NCBI GenBank assembly: GCA_029203165.1
Contig: CP119308.1
Span: 2,604,001-2,668,000 of the forward strand
Direction of reading: 5' to 3'
Length of the DNA stretch: 64,000 nucleotides
Origin: Candidatus Microbacterium colombiense
Lineage (GTDB): Bacteria > Actinomycetota > Actinomycetes > Actinomycetales > Microbacteriaceae
The notes under the pieces: generated by a model
Seen by the model: only the letters and a program-made list of their open reading frames with translations
Told to the model about the DNA's origin: nothing
Database searches by the model: none
Translations under genes and position numbers: made by a program
Shown here: one piece after another, positions 9,524-17,829 of the stretch
How the letters are laid out: each line of letters starts with the position of its first letter
How positions within the stretch are numbered: the first letter of the stretch is position 1

Positions 9524-9955
9524 TCAGAAGAGTCCCGGAATCACCTCCTGCTCCAGGTCTGAGTAGGACTCCTCGCCGGCGGCGAGGTAGGTGTTCCAGC
9601 TCTCGGCGTCCCAGATCTCGGCGTGGGCGCCGACACCGGTGACGATGAGTTCCTTCTGGAGGCCCGCGTACTGACGCAGGTGGGCCGGGATGGTGATGCG
9701 GTTCTGACTGTCAGGCATCTCCGCGCTGGCACCGGAGAGGAACAGGCGCATGAAGTCACGCGCCTGCTTGTTCGCGAGCGGCGCCTGACGGATCCGCTCG
9801 TGCATCGCCTCGAACTCGGCCGTGCTGAAGACGTAGAGGCAGCGTTCCTGGCCTCGTGTGACGACGATGCCGCCACCGAGGTCTTCGCGGAACTTCGCAG
9901 GAAGGATGACCCGTCCTTTGTCGTCCAACTTCGGAGAATGCGTTCCCAACAACAT
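9524..9955 (-). CDS. mraZ: MraZ, dcw operon transcriptional regulator
   Basis: 143-residue double SpoVT/AbrB-type protein that controls the division and cell-wall operon in other bacteria. Two repeat halves are visible: LLGTHSPKLDDKGRVILP at residues 2-19, and DSQNRITIPAHLRQYAG in the second half. An AGGGGG ribosome site precedes ATG 9955. The promoter-proximal region 9996-10021 carries 10-bp-spaced GTGG repeats of the kind MraZ binds, so autoregulation is likely. First gene of the operon. Confidence 0.97.
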   Translation of the reverse strand: MLLGTHSPKLDDKGRVILPAKFREDLGGGIVVTRGQERCLYVFSTAEFEAMHERIRQAPLANKQARDFMRLFLSGASAEMPDSQNRITIPAHLRQYAGLQKELIVTGVGAHAEIWDAESWNTYLAAGEESYSDLEQEVIPGLF

Positions 9956-9995
9956 CAGCCATCACCCCCTCTGCGTCCGGCCAACTCGAGGTGCG

Positions 9996-10021
9996 CCCCA
10001 CTTTACTCCACTTTGCTCCAC
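9996..10021 (-). promoter_or_regulatory. Candidate MraZ operator: three GTGGnn boxes, 10-bp period
   Basis: On the minus strand, three direct copies GTGGAGcaaa, GTGGAGtaaa and GTGGGG follow each other at exactly 10-bp steps, about 41 nt upstream of the mraZ start. Known MraZ operators in E. coli, Mycoplasma and Corynebacterium are short G-rich boxes repeated at about one helical turn. The match in form and position makes this the probable autoregulatory site. Confidence 0.8.
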
Positions 10022-10093
10022 ATTCCTACGGGCAGAAGCGCAAAAAGGGGATCGTAACCCCGAAGATGCCTTGTGATTCAGCGGAACGACGGG

Positions 10094-10121
10094 GTGGAGG
10101 AAGGTGGAGGGCCAGTGGAGG
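10094..10121 (+). promoter_or_regulatory. Second GTGGAGG box array, opposite orientation
   Basis: Three GTGGAGG copies on the plus strand start at 10094, 10104 and 10115 (steps of 10 and 11 nt). They face the array at 9996-10021 from about 75 bp further upstream of mraZ. The same hexamer occurs in both arrays, so this may be a second MraZ contact that allows looping. The function is inferred only from the repeat. Confidence 0.5.
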
Positions 10122-10182
10122 AAAAGGGCGCCGCGACGTCAGCCCGCGGCGCGTCCATTCCTCAGGAGCACTGTCGCGAACG

Positions 10183-10221
10183 CACGAAGGCCCGGATGCT
10201 CAGAGCATCCGGGCCTTCGTG
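10183..10221. terminator. Perfect hairpin, bidirectional terminator candidate
   Basis: Two 18-nt arms (10183-10200 and 10204-10221) are perfectly complementary around a 3-nt loop. It lies just downstream of the minus-strand DUF3040 gene and beyond the mraZ regulatory region. It probably ends DUF3040 transcription before the dcw promoter. Confidence 0.8.
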
Positions 10222-10239
10222 AAGAAGGAGGTGGAGAGG

Positions 10240-10614
10240 TCAGCGACCGTCTTGGCGGCGATCCCAGCGGTCGTTCATCCGATCCATGAAGGACGCGGAG
10301 TCCGCCCGCTTCGCGCCGGCTGCGGCACGCGGCGCCACCGGCGTGGTGCGCCGGACAGGTGTCACCGCGAACATGACGCCGGCGAGCATCGCAGCGAAGC
10401 CGATGACTCCGACGACGATCCCCCATACGTCACCGAGCACGACACCGACGACGAGGCCACCGACGCCGACGAGCAGCAGCAGTGCGCCGTAGACGAGGTT
10501 GCGATAGCTCAGTGTGCGATCGCCCGAGGGCGCGCTCACAACGTCGGCGTCATTGTGGAGGAGATGGCGTTCCATCTCGTCGAGCAGACGCTGCTCCTGT
10601 TCGGAGAGTGGCAT
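10240..10614 (-). CDS. DUF3040 small membrane protein (Rv2169c-like)
   Basis: 124 residues. MPLSEQEQRLLDEMERHLL opens the protein and is the hallmark of DUF3040. Two membrane segments follow at about residues 41-61 and 65-83, then a basic tail. Function unknown; the family sits next to dcw genes across actinobacteria. A larger in-frame ORF extends upstream, but ATG 10614 gives the conserved start. Divergent from the prenyl synthase gene, 97 nt apart, and followed by a strong terminator. Confidence 0.88.
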   Translation of the reverse strand: MPLSEQEQRLLDEMERHLLHNDADVVSAPSGDRTLSYRNLVYGALLLLVGVGGLVVGVVLGDVWGIVVGVIGFAAMLAGVMFAVTPVRRTTPVAPRAAAGAKRADSASFMDRMNDRWDRRQDGR

Positions 10615-10698
10615 TTCGTCCCCCTCGGGTATCGTGCCTTCCATTCTACGCGCGCCCAGGCACCGGAGGCTAGCCGTTCGGCCCTTGCTTGCTTTACG

Positions 10699-10704
10699 TA
10701 TGCT
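10699..10704 (+). promoter_or_regulatory. -10 box for the prenyl synthase gene (leaderless)
   Basis: TATGCT ends 7 nt before GTG 10712, so transcription would begin at or next to the start codon. No convincing -35 box. Confidence 0.5.
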
Positions 10705-10711
10705 GGGAGTC

Positions 10712-11800
10712 GTGCCCTCCCCCACACCGATCATCGACGCCGTCGCCGCCCGCCTGGATCGGTTCGTCGCCCTCATGCGGTCAGAGTCCGAGGAGTACGG
10801 CATCGACGCCGCCGCGTTCCTCGACGCCGCAGCCGAGACGCTGACCGGCGGCAAGCGCCTCCGCGCGAGGTTCTGCCATGCAGGATGGCGCGCATCCGCC
10901 CGCTTCGCCGATCGGAACGCTTCCGAGACCGACGCCCTCTGGGACATCTGCGCGGCGCTGGAGATCTTCCAGTCCGCCGCCCTCGTGCACGATGACCTCA
11001 TCGACAACTCCGATACCCGGCGCGGTCGCCCCGCAGCGCACCGGGCGTTGGAGAGCGCCCACCGAGAGGCGCGCTGGACCGGCGACGGAGCATCGTTCGG
11101 GCGCGCCTCGGCGATCCTGCTCGGGGACCTGCTCGTCGCGTGGAGCGACGACCTGCTCGAGACCGCCCTCGACGGCCACCCCTCCGCGCGCGCGGTGCGA
11201 CGCGAATACGCACGCATGCGACGGGACGTCACCACCGGCCAGTTCCTGGACATCGCCGAGGAGTCGGCGTGGAGCGTGAACGACGACAGCAGTCACGCCG
11301 AACGCGCCCTGCGTGTCGTGTCTCTCAAGTCGGCTCGGTACAGCATCGAACAGCCGCTCGTGCTCGGCGCCTCGCTCGCCGGCGCGGATGCCGGTCAGGT
11401 GGATGCGCTGCGCCACTTCGGTCGCCCTGTCGGGATGGCCTTCCAGCTCCGCGATGACGTGCTCGGAGTGTTCGGCGACTCATCGGTCACCGGGAAGCCC
11501 GCGGGAGACGATCTGCGCGAGGGCAAGAGAACGGTCCTCGTCGCGCTCACGAGAGAAGTCCTCGACCCTTCTGCGCGCCGCGTGTTCGACGAGCTTCTCG
11601 GCGACACCGAACTCACGGCCGATCAGGTCTCGTTCCTGCAGACGACGATCTCCGCGTCCGGAGCGCTGGAACGCATCGAGACCATGATCGGCGACTACGC
11701 ACGTGAAGCCGACCAGGCCCTCATCGGCGCCCGGCTCGACAATGCCGCGGTGGGCGAACTGCGCGACCTCGCCAGGGCCGCGACCGTGCGCTCGTCCTGA
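10712..11800 (+). CDS. idsA: Polyprenyl (geranylgeranyl-type) diphosphate synthase
   Basis: Trans-isoprenyl diphosphate synthase condensing IPP with allylic diphosphates. It supplies C20 or similar chains for quinones, carotenoids or other lipids. 362 residues. GGKRLRARF (about residues 49-57), the first Asp-rich motif HDDLIDNSDTRRGRP and the second, FQLRDDVLGVFGD, are all intact. GTG 10712 was preferred over ATG 10700 because TATGCT lies where a leaderless promoter would be. The product chain length cannot be read reliably. Placement beside Rv2175c- and pknL-like genes mirrors mycobacterial idsA2. Confidence 0.9.
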   Translation: MPSPTPIIDAVAARLDRFVALMRSESEEYGIDAAAFLDAAAETLTGGKRLRARFCHAGWRASARFADRNASETDALWDICAALEIFQSAALVHDDLIDNSDTRRGRPAAHRALESAHREARWTGDGASFGRASAILLGDLLVAWSDDLLETALDGHPSARAVRREYARMRRDVTTGQFLDIAEESAWSVNDDSSHAERALRVVSLKSARYSIEQPLVLGASLAGADAGQVDALRHFGRPVGMAFQLRDDVLGVFGDSSVTGKPAGDDLREGKRTVLVALTREVLDPSARRVFDELLGDTELTADQVSFLQTTISASGALERIETMIGDYAREADQALIGARLDNAAVGELRDLARAATVRSS

Positions 11801-11823
11801 GCGTCGCGCACCGTCCTCCGACG

Positions 11824-12174
11824 TCAGGCGAGAGTGCGGGCGAGACGACGGACCGCGCTCTTGTGACCGTCGAGGAGAGCCGCGATCGGTGAACGACCGA
11901 GCGACTCCTCCTCCTCGAAGAGCCAATCGATGAGCTCGTCATCGCCGAAGCCGGCATCCTTCAGCACGATGACCGTACCCCGCAGGGAGCTGAGCGGTTG
12001 GCCGTCCACGATGAACGCCGCGGGGACAGCGAAGGCACCGTTTCGACGGGAGCCGATCAGGTAGTGCTCGTCGATGAGGCGGCGAACCCGCCCCAATGGC
12101 ACATCCAGCGCCTCCACGAGGTCGGGCATCGTCAGCCACGGGGTGGCAAGGGGCGCAGCAACGTTCTCAGACAC
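11824..12174 (-). CDS. Rv2175c-like DNA-binding regulator
   Basis: 116 residues from GTG 12174. The N-terminal half resembles a winged helix-turn-helix (WLTMPDLVEALDVPLGRVRR). The second half contains FIVDGQPLSSLRGTVIVLKD and DELIDWLFEEEESLG. This matches the actinobacterial family that includes M. tuberculosis Rv2175c, a DNA-binding substrate of the PknL kinase. A PknL-like kinase lies 1.4 kb away here. It is convergent with the prenyl synthase gene. No strong ribosome site is visible before the start. Confidence 0.8.
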   Translation of the reverse strand: MSENVAAPLATPWLTMPDLVEALDVPLGRVRRLIDEHYLIGSRRNGAFAVPAAFIVDGQPLSSLRGTVIVLKDAGFGDDELIDWLFEEEESLGRSPIAALLDGHKSAVRRLARTLA

Positions 12175-12315
12175 GTTGCCCACTATCTCACTTCGAGGCA
12201 GGCAACGCATTTCGGCGCTCTTCATCACTTCTTTCACAATCTTCACTTCTTTCACTCCTGTTGACTTCCGTTTACTTCCGTGCCACCGTGTCAGATGCTC
12301 GAAAAGGGGGCCTCC

Positions 12316-13479
12316 ATGCGAAGGAACACCGTCAAGCGCCATGCGCGTCATGTCCGGCTGGGAGTGCCCGCCGCCGTCCTGGGAGCCCTCGCCGGAAGCT
12401 TCGCGGCCGCCCCCGTCGCCACCGCCGATGTCGTTCCGGTCGAGCGTGAGCACGCGTCGCCGTTGCGCGCGATCCCTCAGAAGGCGACGCCCGCGACCTA
12501 CGTGGTCCGCGCCGGAGACACGATCTCCACGATCGCCGGCCGATTCGGCCTCCGCACGGTGGACGTGCTGTCGTGGAACGGACTGACCTGGCGCTCCGTC
12601 ATCTATCCCGGGCAGACCGTCACGCTCTCCGCCTCGGCCTCCGCCCCTGCCGCGCCCGTTGCTCCTCATGCCTCCACGAGCACGGCGCACACCGTCGTCG
12701 CAGGCGACACCGTCTTCGCGATCGCGCGGAAGTACGGCACCTCGGTCGACGCGGTCCTCGCAGCAAACGGACTGAGCCGGTCATCCGTCATCTATCCGGG
12801 ACAGAAGCTCGCCGTCTCCGGCACCGTCACGCCGGCGCCGAAGCCTGCAGCCGCAACGACCCCCGCTCCCCCCGCCTCCGCCGCCGCGGGAAAGACCCAC
12901 ACGGTCTCAGCAGGCGAAACGGTCTTCGCGATCGCCCGAAAGTACGGCGCCACGACGCAGTCGATCTTCGCGTGGAACGGACTCGGCCCCTCGTCCATCA
13001 TCTACCCGGGGCAGAAGCTCATCGTCGCCCAGGCCGCCGCCGTCGCCGCAACCGGTGGCGCGCTGAGCGCCACGCTCGATGCGGAGCAGGCGGCCAACGC
13101 GTCGCTCATCATCCGCATCGGACGCGAGCTCGGAGTGTCCGACCGCGGCATCGCGATCGGACTCGCCACGGGCATGGTCGAGTCGGGACTGCGAAACCTC
13201 GACCACGGCGATCGCGACTCGCTCGGTATCTTCCAGCAGCGCCCCAGCACAGGATGGGGCAGCGCCGCGCAGGTGAGGGATGCGGAGCGCAGCACCCGCG
13301 TGTTCTACGGCGGGCGCAACGACCCCAACGGCTCCGCGACGCGAGGGCTCCTCGACATCCCCGGCTGGGAGAGCATGGCGTTCACGGACGCCGCCCAGGC
13401 CGTGCAGATCTCGGCGTATCCGACCAAGTACGGCCGGTGGGAGACGCAGGCGTTCCAGTGGCTCGCCACACATGGCTGA
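12316..13479 (+). CDS. Secreted triple-LysM protein with lysozyme-like C-terminal domain
   Basis: 387 residues from ATG 12316, preceded by AAGGGGG. Residues 1-38 look like a signal peptide (basic start, hydrophobic core, AAAPVATADV cleavage region). Three LysM domains follow, each with YVVRAGDT / HTVVAGDTVFAIARKYG / HTVSAGETVFAIARKYG and ending in IYPGQ, separated by Ala/Pro linkers. The last ~130 residues (IGLATGMVESGLRNLDHGDRD, shortened: GMVESGLRNL...SLGIFQQRPS) resemble a soluble lytic or lysozyme-fold domain with a likely catalytic Glu in VESGL. Probably a peptidoglycan-binding wall hydrolase. It sits between the regulator and the PASTA kinase. Confidence 0.85.
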   Translation: MRRNTVKRHARHVRLGVPAAVLGALAGSFAAAPVATADVVPVEREHASPLRAIPQKATPATYVVRAGDTISTIAGRFGLRTVDVLSWNGLTWRSVIYPGQTVTLSASASAPAAPVAPHASTSTAHTVVAGDTVFAIARKYGTSVDAVLAANGLSRSSVIYPGQKLAVSGTVTPAPKPAAATTPAPPASAAAGKTHTVSAGETVFAIARKYGATTQSIFAWNGLGPSSIIYPGQKLIVAQAAAVAATGGALSATLDAEQAANASLIIRIGRELGVSDRGIAIGLATGMVESGLRNLDHGDRDSLGIFQQRPSTGWGSAAQVRDAERSTRVFYGGRNDPNGSATRGLLDIPGWESMAFTDAAQAVQISAYPTKYGRWETQAFQWLATHG

Positions 13480-13545
13480 GCTCCGAACCCGAAACCGGAC
13501 GGCCGCAGGGGTGAGGCGCTCCCCAAGCTTTCAGCCAGTTCTCCA

Positions 13546-13551
13546 TAGAAT
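13546..13551 (+). promoter_or_regulatory. -10 box TAGAAT for the PASTA kinase (leaderless)
   Basis: TAGAAT ends 6 nt before GTG 13558, placing transcription initiation on the start codon. No Shine-Dalgarno sequence precedes the gene. Confidence 0.6.
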
Positions 13552-13557
13552 TCTGAC

Positions 13558-15525
13558 GTGACGTCCAATCAGCAAGCCGACCCCCTCATCGGGCGACTTG
13601 TCGACGGACGATATCGGGTACGCGCCCGCATCGCCCGCGGCGGGATGGCCACGGTCTATGTCGCGACCGACCTCCGACTCGAGCGACGCATCGCCCTGAA
13701 GGTCATGCATGCGCACCTGAGTGATGACTCGGCCTTCCAGAGCCGTTTCATCCAGGAAGCGCGCTCCGCTGCACGTCTGGCGGACCCGCACGTCGTCAAC
13801 GTCTTCGACCAGGGACAGGACGGCGAGCTCGCCTACCTCGTCATGGAGTACCTGCCGGGAATCACGTTGCGCGAGCTCCTCCGCGAGCAGAAGCGCCTCA
13901 CGATCCCGCAGACCATCACGATCATGGACGCGGTGCTCTCCGGTCTCTCGGCGGCCCATCGCGCAGGGATCGTGCATCGCGACGTGAAGCCCGAGAACGT
14001 GCTGTTGGCCGAGGACGGTCGCATCAAGATCGGCGACTTCGGACTCGCACGCGCCACGACAGCCAACACAGCCACGGGACAGCAGCTCCTCGGAACGATC
14101 GCCTATCTCGCGCCCGAGCTCGTCACCCGCGGAACGGCGGATGCCCGCAGCGACATCTACGCCCTCGGCATCATGCTCTACGAGATGCTCGTCGGCGAGC
14201 AGCCCTACAAGGGCGAGCAGCCGATGCAGATCGCCTTCCAGCACGCGACCGAATCGGTACCGCGCCCGAGCGTGCGCAACCCGGCTGTGCCGGAACCACT
14301 CGACGAGCTCGTGCTGTGGGCGACCGAGAAATCGCCGGACGAGCGACCCGACGATGCCGGACAGATGCTTGCGCGGCTCCGCGAGATCGAGCGCGACCTG
14401 GGCGTGGCGCCGGCGGCCGCCGCGGCGCCCACACAACCGCTGCGGTCGCAGTCGGACTCCGGCGATCTCACGAAGGTCATGCCGGGCACCATGGTCATCC
14501 CCGACCCGACGGCACCCGCCCCGCAGACGATCGACAATGCAACGGTATTGCGCCGGCGTGCGTCCAAGCGGCGTGCCCGAGGAGCGTTCCTGCTCACCCT
14601 CGTCCTGCTTCTCGCCGTGCTCGCGGGCGGCGTCGGTTGGTGGTTCGGGTCAGGCCCAGGGTCTCTCGTCGCCGTACCGAGCGTGGCCGGAGACACCTAC
14701 GAAGATGCCTCGGCCGCGCTGATCGCCGACGGCTTCGTGCCTATCAGGGACGAGGAGAGCTCGATCGAGGTCGAGAGCGGCATTGCGATCCGCAGCGATC
14801 CCGATGCCGGACAGCGCCTGGACAAGGGCGCGGAGGTCACGGTCTACATCTCGAGCGGACCGGCATCACACCGCGCCGAGACGTTGAACGGCAAGACGGA
14901 GGCCGACGCCCGGAGCTATCTCGACGGCATCAGCGTGAACACCGTGGACGACTCACTCATCCTGTTCTCCGACGCCGCGGAGGGTGTGGTCATCAACGCG
15001 CTGGTCACTCCCCGCGACGGTCGCGAGCCCTACACCTGCGGTGACGGCTGCGATCTGTTCGAAGACGACACCGTCCGCCTCTACGTGTCGGCAGGCGCCT
15101 TCCCCGACGTCGTGGGCATGAGCGTGGGACAGGCGACCGAGAAGCTCACCGACAAGAAGCTCGAGGTCACCGACGAGCCTCAGTACGTCGCGAGCGACAG
15201 CATCGAGAAGGACCGCGTCATCGGCGTGGCCGACCGCTCCGAGAAGGGCAACTGGCGACCCGGCGACCGGGTGACGTTGATCGTCTCGACCGGACCTCCG
15301 CTCTTCGAGGTACCGGACGTCAGTGGGATGACCCGGGACGAGGCGAAGGAGGCTCTGGGCTCGGCGGACGGGGGCTTCGCCTACGCCTTCACGAGCGACA
15401 CCGGTCTCCCCGACTCGGTGTGGGATCTCCTGGCGAACGAGAACACCCGCGTCGACTCGTACAGCCCGTCGGATGCGCAGCGCAAGGGTGCGACGATCAC
15501 CCTGAAGATGACGTTCGCCGGCTGA
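13558..15525 (+). CDS. PASTA-domain Ser/Thr protein kinase (PknB/PknL type)
   Basis: 655 residues. Kinase domain about 18-280: glycine loop IARGGMATVY, catalytic Lys in IALKVM, HRDVKPENVLL, GDFGLAR and the APEL motif. A linker leads to one membrane helix (about 342-362). Roughly four extracytoplasmic PASTA-like repeats follow (for example VPSVAGDTYEDASAAL and VPDVSGMTRDEAKEAL). One repeat holds a Cys pair (YTCGDGCDLF), perhaps a disulfide. PASTA kinases sense muropeptides or lipid II and phosphorylate wall and metabolic proteins. GarA, encoded at 27747-28232, is a plausible target. Position corresponds to mycobacterial pknL, though with PASTA repeats. Confidence 0.93.
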   Translation: MTSNQQADPLIGRLVDGRYRVRARIARGGMATVYVATDLRLERRIALKVMHAHLSDDSAFQSRFIQEARSAARLADPHVVNVFDQGQDGELAYLVMEYLPGITLRELLREQKRLTIPQTITIMDAVLSGLSAAHRAGIVHRDVKPENVLLAEDGRIKIGDFGLARATTANTATGQQLLGTIAYLAPELVTRGTADARSDIYALGIMLYEMLVGEQPYKGEQPMQIAFQHATESVPRPSVRNPAVPEPLDELVLWATEKSPDERPDDAGQMLARLREIERDLGVAPAAAAAPTQPLRSQSDSGDLTKVMPGTMVIPDPTAPAPQTIDNATVLRRRASKRRARGAFLLTLVLLLAVLAGGVGWWFGSGPGSLVAVPSVAGDTYEDASAALIADGFVPIRDEESSIEVESGIAIRSDPDAGQRLDKGAEVTVYISSGPASHRAETLNGKTEADARSYLDGISVNTVDDSLILFSDAAEGVVINALVTPRDGREPYTCGDGCDLFEDDTVRLYVSAGAFPDVVGMSVGQATEKLTDKKLEVTDEPQYVASDSIEKDRVIGVADRSEKGNWRPGDRVTLIVSTGPPLFEVPDVSGMTRDEAKEALGSADGGFAYAFTSDTGLPDSVWDLLANENTRVDSYSPSDAQRKGATITLKMTFAG

Positions 15526-15554
15526 GAAACCTCCGACAAAAACTGCTCACCATA

Positions 15555-15594
15555 TGACGAAGCGCCCTCCCCGATCGGGGAGGGCGCTTCGTCA
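15555..15594. terminator. Perfect 40-nt palindromic bidirectional terminator
   Basis: A 40-nt perfect palindrome with a GC-rich core (GCGCCCTCCCC/GGGGAGGGCGC) lies between the convergent kinase and DAHP synthase genes. It can end transcription from both sides. Confidence 0.88.
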
Positions 15595-15611
15595 TGCGGT
15601 ACCGTCGTGCC

Positions 15612-16952
15612 TCAGCGCTTCTCGAGCTCCTCGGCGACGAGGAAGGCGAGCTCGAGGGACTGCATGTGGTTCAGGCGCGGGTCGCACAGGCTCTCGTAGC
15701 GCGTGCCGAGGGCTGCCTCGTCGATCTGCTCGGAGCCTCCGAGGCACTCCGTGACATCGTCGCCGGTCAGCTCCACGTGGATTCCGCCGGGGAACGTGCC
15801 GACGGCGCGGTGCGCCTCGAAGAAGCCCCGTACCTCGTCGACGACGTCATCGAAACGACGCGTCTTGTATCCGGTCGGCGTGGTGATGCCGTTGCCGTGC
15901 ATGGGGTCGGTGACCCACAGCGGCTGCGCACCCGAGTCGCGCACGGCCTCGAGCAGCGGCGGCAGTGCATCGCGGATCTTGCCCGCCCCCATGCGCGTGA
16001 TGAACGTCAGGCGTCCGGGTTCACGGTTCGGGTCGAGCTTGTCGATCAGCGCGAGAGCGGTGTCAGGCGACGTGGTGGGTCCGAGCTTGACGCCGATGGG
16101 GTTGCGGATCTTCGAGAAGTAGTCGACGTGCGCGCCATCGAGTTCGCGCGTGCGCTCACCGATCCACAGGAAGTGCGCCGACGTGTTGTACGGCGTGTCC
16201 GTGCGGGAGTCGATGCGGGTCATCGGCCGCTCGTAGTCCATCAGGAGGCCTTCGTGACCGGTGAAGAACTCCACGCGCTTCAGCTCGTCGAAGTCCGCGC
16301 CCGCGGCCTCCATGAACTTGATGGCGCGATCGATCTCGGCCGCCATGCGCTCGTAGCGCTGGTTGGCCGGGTTCTGCGCGAATCCCTTGTTCCACGAGTG
16401 CACCTCACGGAGATCCGCGAAGCCACCCTGCGTGAACGCCCGGATGAGGTTCAGCGTCGACGCTGCCGTGTGGTACCCCTGGAGCAGACGGTTGGGGTCG
16501 GGCTGCCGGGATCCCTCGGTGAAGTCGTATCCGTTGACGATGTCGCCGCGGTAGGCGGGAAGCGTCACATCGCCGCGGGTCTCGTTATCGCTCGAGCGCG
16601 GCTTGGCGAACTGCCCCGCCATGCGCCCCATCTTGACGATCGGCATCGAGGCGCCATACGTCAGCACGACCGCCATCTGCAGAACCGTCTTGATGCGGTT
16701 GCGGATCTGCTCCGCCGTCGCACCCGCGAACGTCTCGGCGCAATCGCCTCCCTGGAGGAGGAAGGCCTGCCCCGATGCGGCACGTGCGAGGCGATCGCGG
16801 AGGTTGTCGACCTCACCCGCGAAGACCAGAGGAGGAAGCCCGGCGATCTGCCGCGAGACCTCAGCGACACGCGCGGTGTCCTGCCACGGCGGCTGCTGCT
16901 TGATGGGGAGTGAACGCCATGCGTCGAGGGCGTCGATTTCGGACGGAAGCAT
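15612..16952 (-). CDS. aroG: Class II DAHP synthase (first step of shikimate pathway)
   Basis: Condenses phosphoenolpyruvate and erythrose 4-phosphate into DAHP. 446 residues, typical for the plant-like class II enzyme. Visible motifs: WRSLPIKQQPPW, LLQGGDCAETF with the metal-binding Cys, RMAGQFAKPRS, and KLGPTTSPDTAL. Before ATG 16952 there is both a GGAGG and a TAGGCT box (16960-16965) ending 7 nt from the start, so it may be leaderless. M. tuberculosis aroG (Rv2178c) holds the same place. Confidence 0.95.
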   Translation of the reverse strand: MLPSEIDALDAWRSLPIKQQPPWQDTARVAEVSRQIAGLPPLVFAGEVDNLRDRLARAASGQAFLLQGGDCAETFAGATAEQIRNRIKTVLQMAVVLTYGASMPIVKMGRMAGQFAKPRSSDNETRGDVTLPAYRGDIVNGYDFTEGSRQPDPNRLLQGYHTAASTLNLIRAFTQGGFADLREVHSWNKGFAQNPANQRYERMAAEIDRAIKFMEAAGADFDELKRVEFFTGHEGLLMDYERPMTRIDSRTDTPYNTSAHFLWIGERTRELDGAHVDYFSKIRNPIGVKLGPTTSPDTALALIDKLDPNREPGRLTFITRMGAGKIRDALPPLLEAVRDSGAQPLWVTDPMHGNGITTPTGYKTRRFDDVVDEVRGFFEAHRAVGTFPGGIHVELTGDDVTECLGGSEQIDEAALGTRYESLCDPRLNHMQSLELAFLVAEELEKR

Positions 16953-16990
16953 GCCCTCCAGCCTAGTGGGAGCGGGAGGCGCGGGACGCC

Positions 16991-17689
16991 TCAGGACCGC
17001 TGTGTGACACGCGAGGGGAGCCGGTCCTTCACGGTCGATGCGTACACGTCTTCGTAGTGCTGCTCACCGAGTCTCTGCAGGGCGACCATGATCTCGTCCG
17101 TGACGGATCGCAGGATGTAGCGGTCGTTCTCCATGCCCGCGTATCGCGAGAAATCGAGAGGTTCACCGATCACGATCCCCACGCGCACGACGCGCGGCAA
17201 CCGCCGGCCGATGGGCATGGCCGTATCGGTGTCGACCATGACGACCGGGATGACGGGGACCTTCGCCTCCAGCGCCATCCGCGCGATACCTGTGCGGCCG
17301 CGGTAGAGCTTTCCGTCGGGGCTGCGCGTGCCCTCGGGGTAGATGCCGAGGAGGTCTCCCCCGCCCAGCACCTGGAGGCCGGTGTTCAACGAGGCCTCCG
17401 ACGCCTTTCCTCCGGAGCGGTCGATCGGCAACTGGCCCGTCGCCTTCATGAAGAACTTCGTCGCCCACCCCTTGGGGCCACGCCCGGTGAAGTAATCGCT
17501 CTTCGCAAGGAACGACATCCGTCGGTCGATCACGAGCGGAAGGAAGATCGAGTCGGCGAACGAGAGGTGATTGCTCGCGAGGATCGCCGCGCCGTTGGCG
17601 GGCACGTTGTTCCGCCCCACGATCCAGGGGCGGAAGATCCCCTTGACGATGGGGCCGATCACGACGTACTTCATCAGCCAGTAGAACAT
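16991..17689 (-). CDS. 1-acyl-sn-glycerol-3-phosphate acyltransferase family (PlsC-like)
   Basis: 232 residues from ATG 17689. The HX4D acyltransferase motif is SNHLSFADSIF. LPIDRSGGKASEASL and GIYPEGTRSPDG are the other family blocks. Predicted to acylate lysophosphatidate or a related lipid at the membrane; the N-terminus (MFYWLMKYVVIGPIVKG) is hydrophobic. A longer upstream ORF is Arg-rich and was rejected. No Shine-Dalgarno, but TAGACT at 17698-17703 ends 8 nt before ATG, suggesting leaderless transcription. Divergent from the fadD15-like gene. Confidence 0.88.
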   Translation of the reverse strand: MFYWLMKYVVIGPIVKGIFRPWIVGRNNVPANGAAILASNHLSFADSIFLPLVIDRRMSFLAKSDYFTGRGPKGWATKFFMKATGQLPIDRSGGKASEASLNTGLQVLGGGDLLGIYPEGTRSPDGKLYRGRTGIARMALEAKVPVIPVVMVDTDTAMPIGRRLPRVVRVGIVIGEPLDFSRYAGMENDRYILRSVTDEIMVALQRLGEQHYEDVYASTVKDRLPSRVTQRS

Positions 17690-17829
17690 CGAGGTGAAGT
17701 CTAGCGCCGTGCTCCGCGCGCGCCAGCGCATAGTGCACATGCGGAGACTGGGTTTCAACCTGAATGCGACGCGGTGCCATACCCTAGACTCGAAGGAAAC
17801 CCGTCCCGACCGGTACCGAAGGAGCTGCC

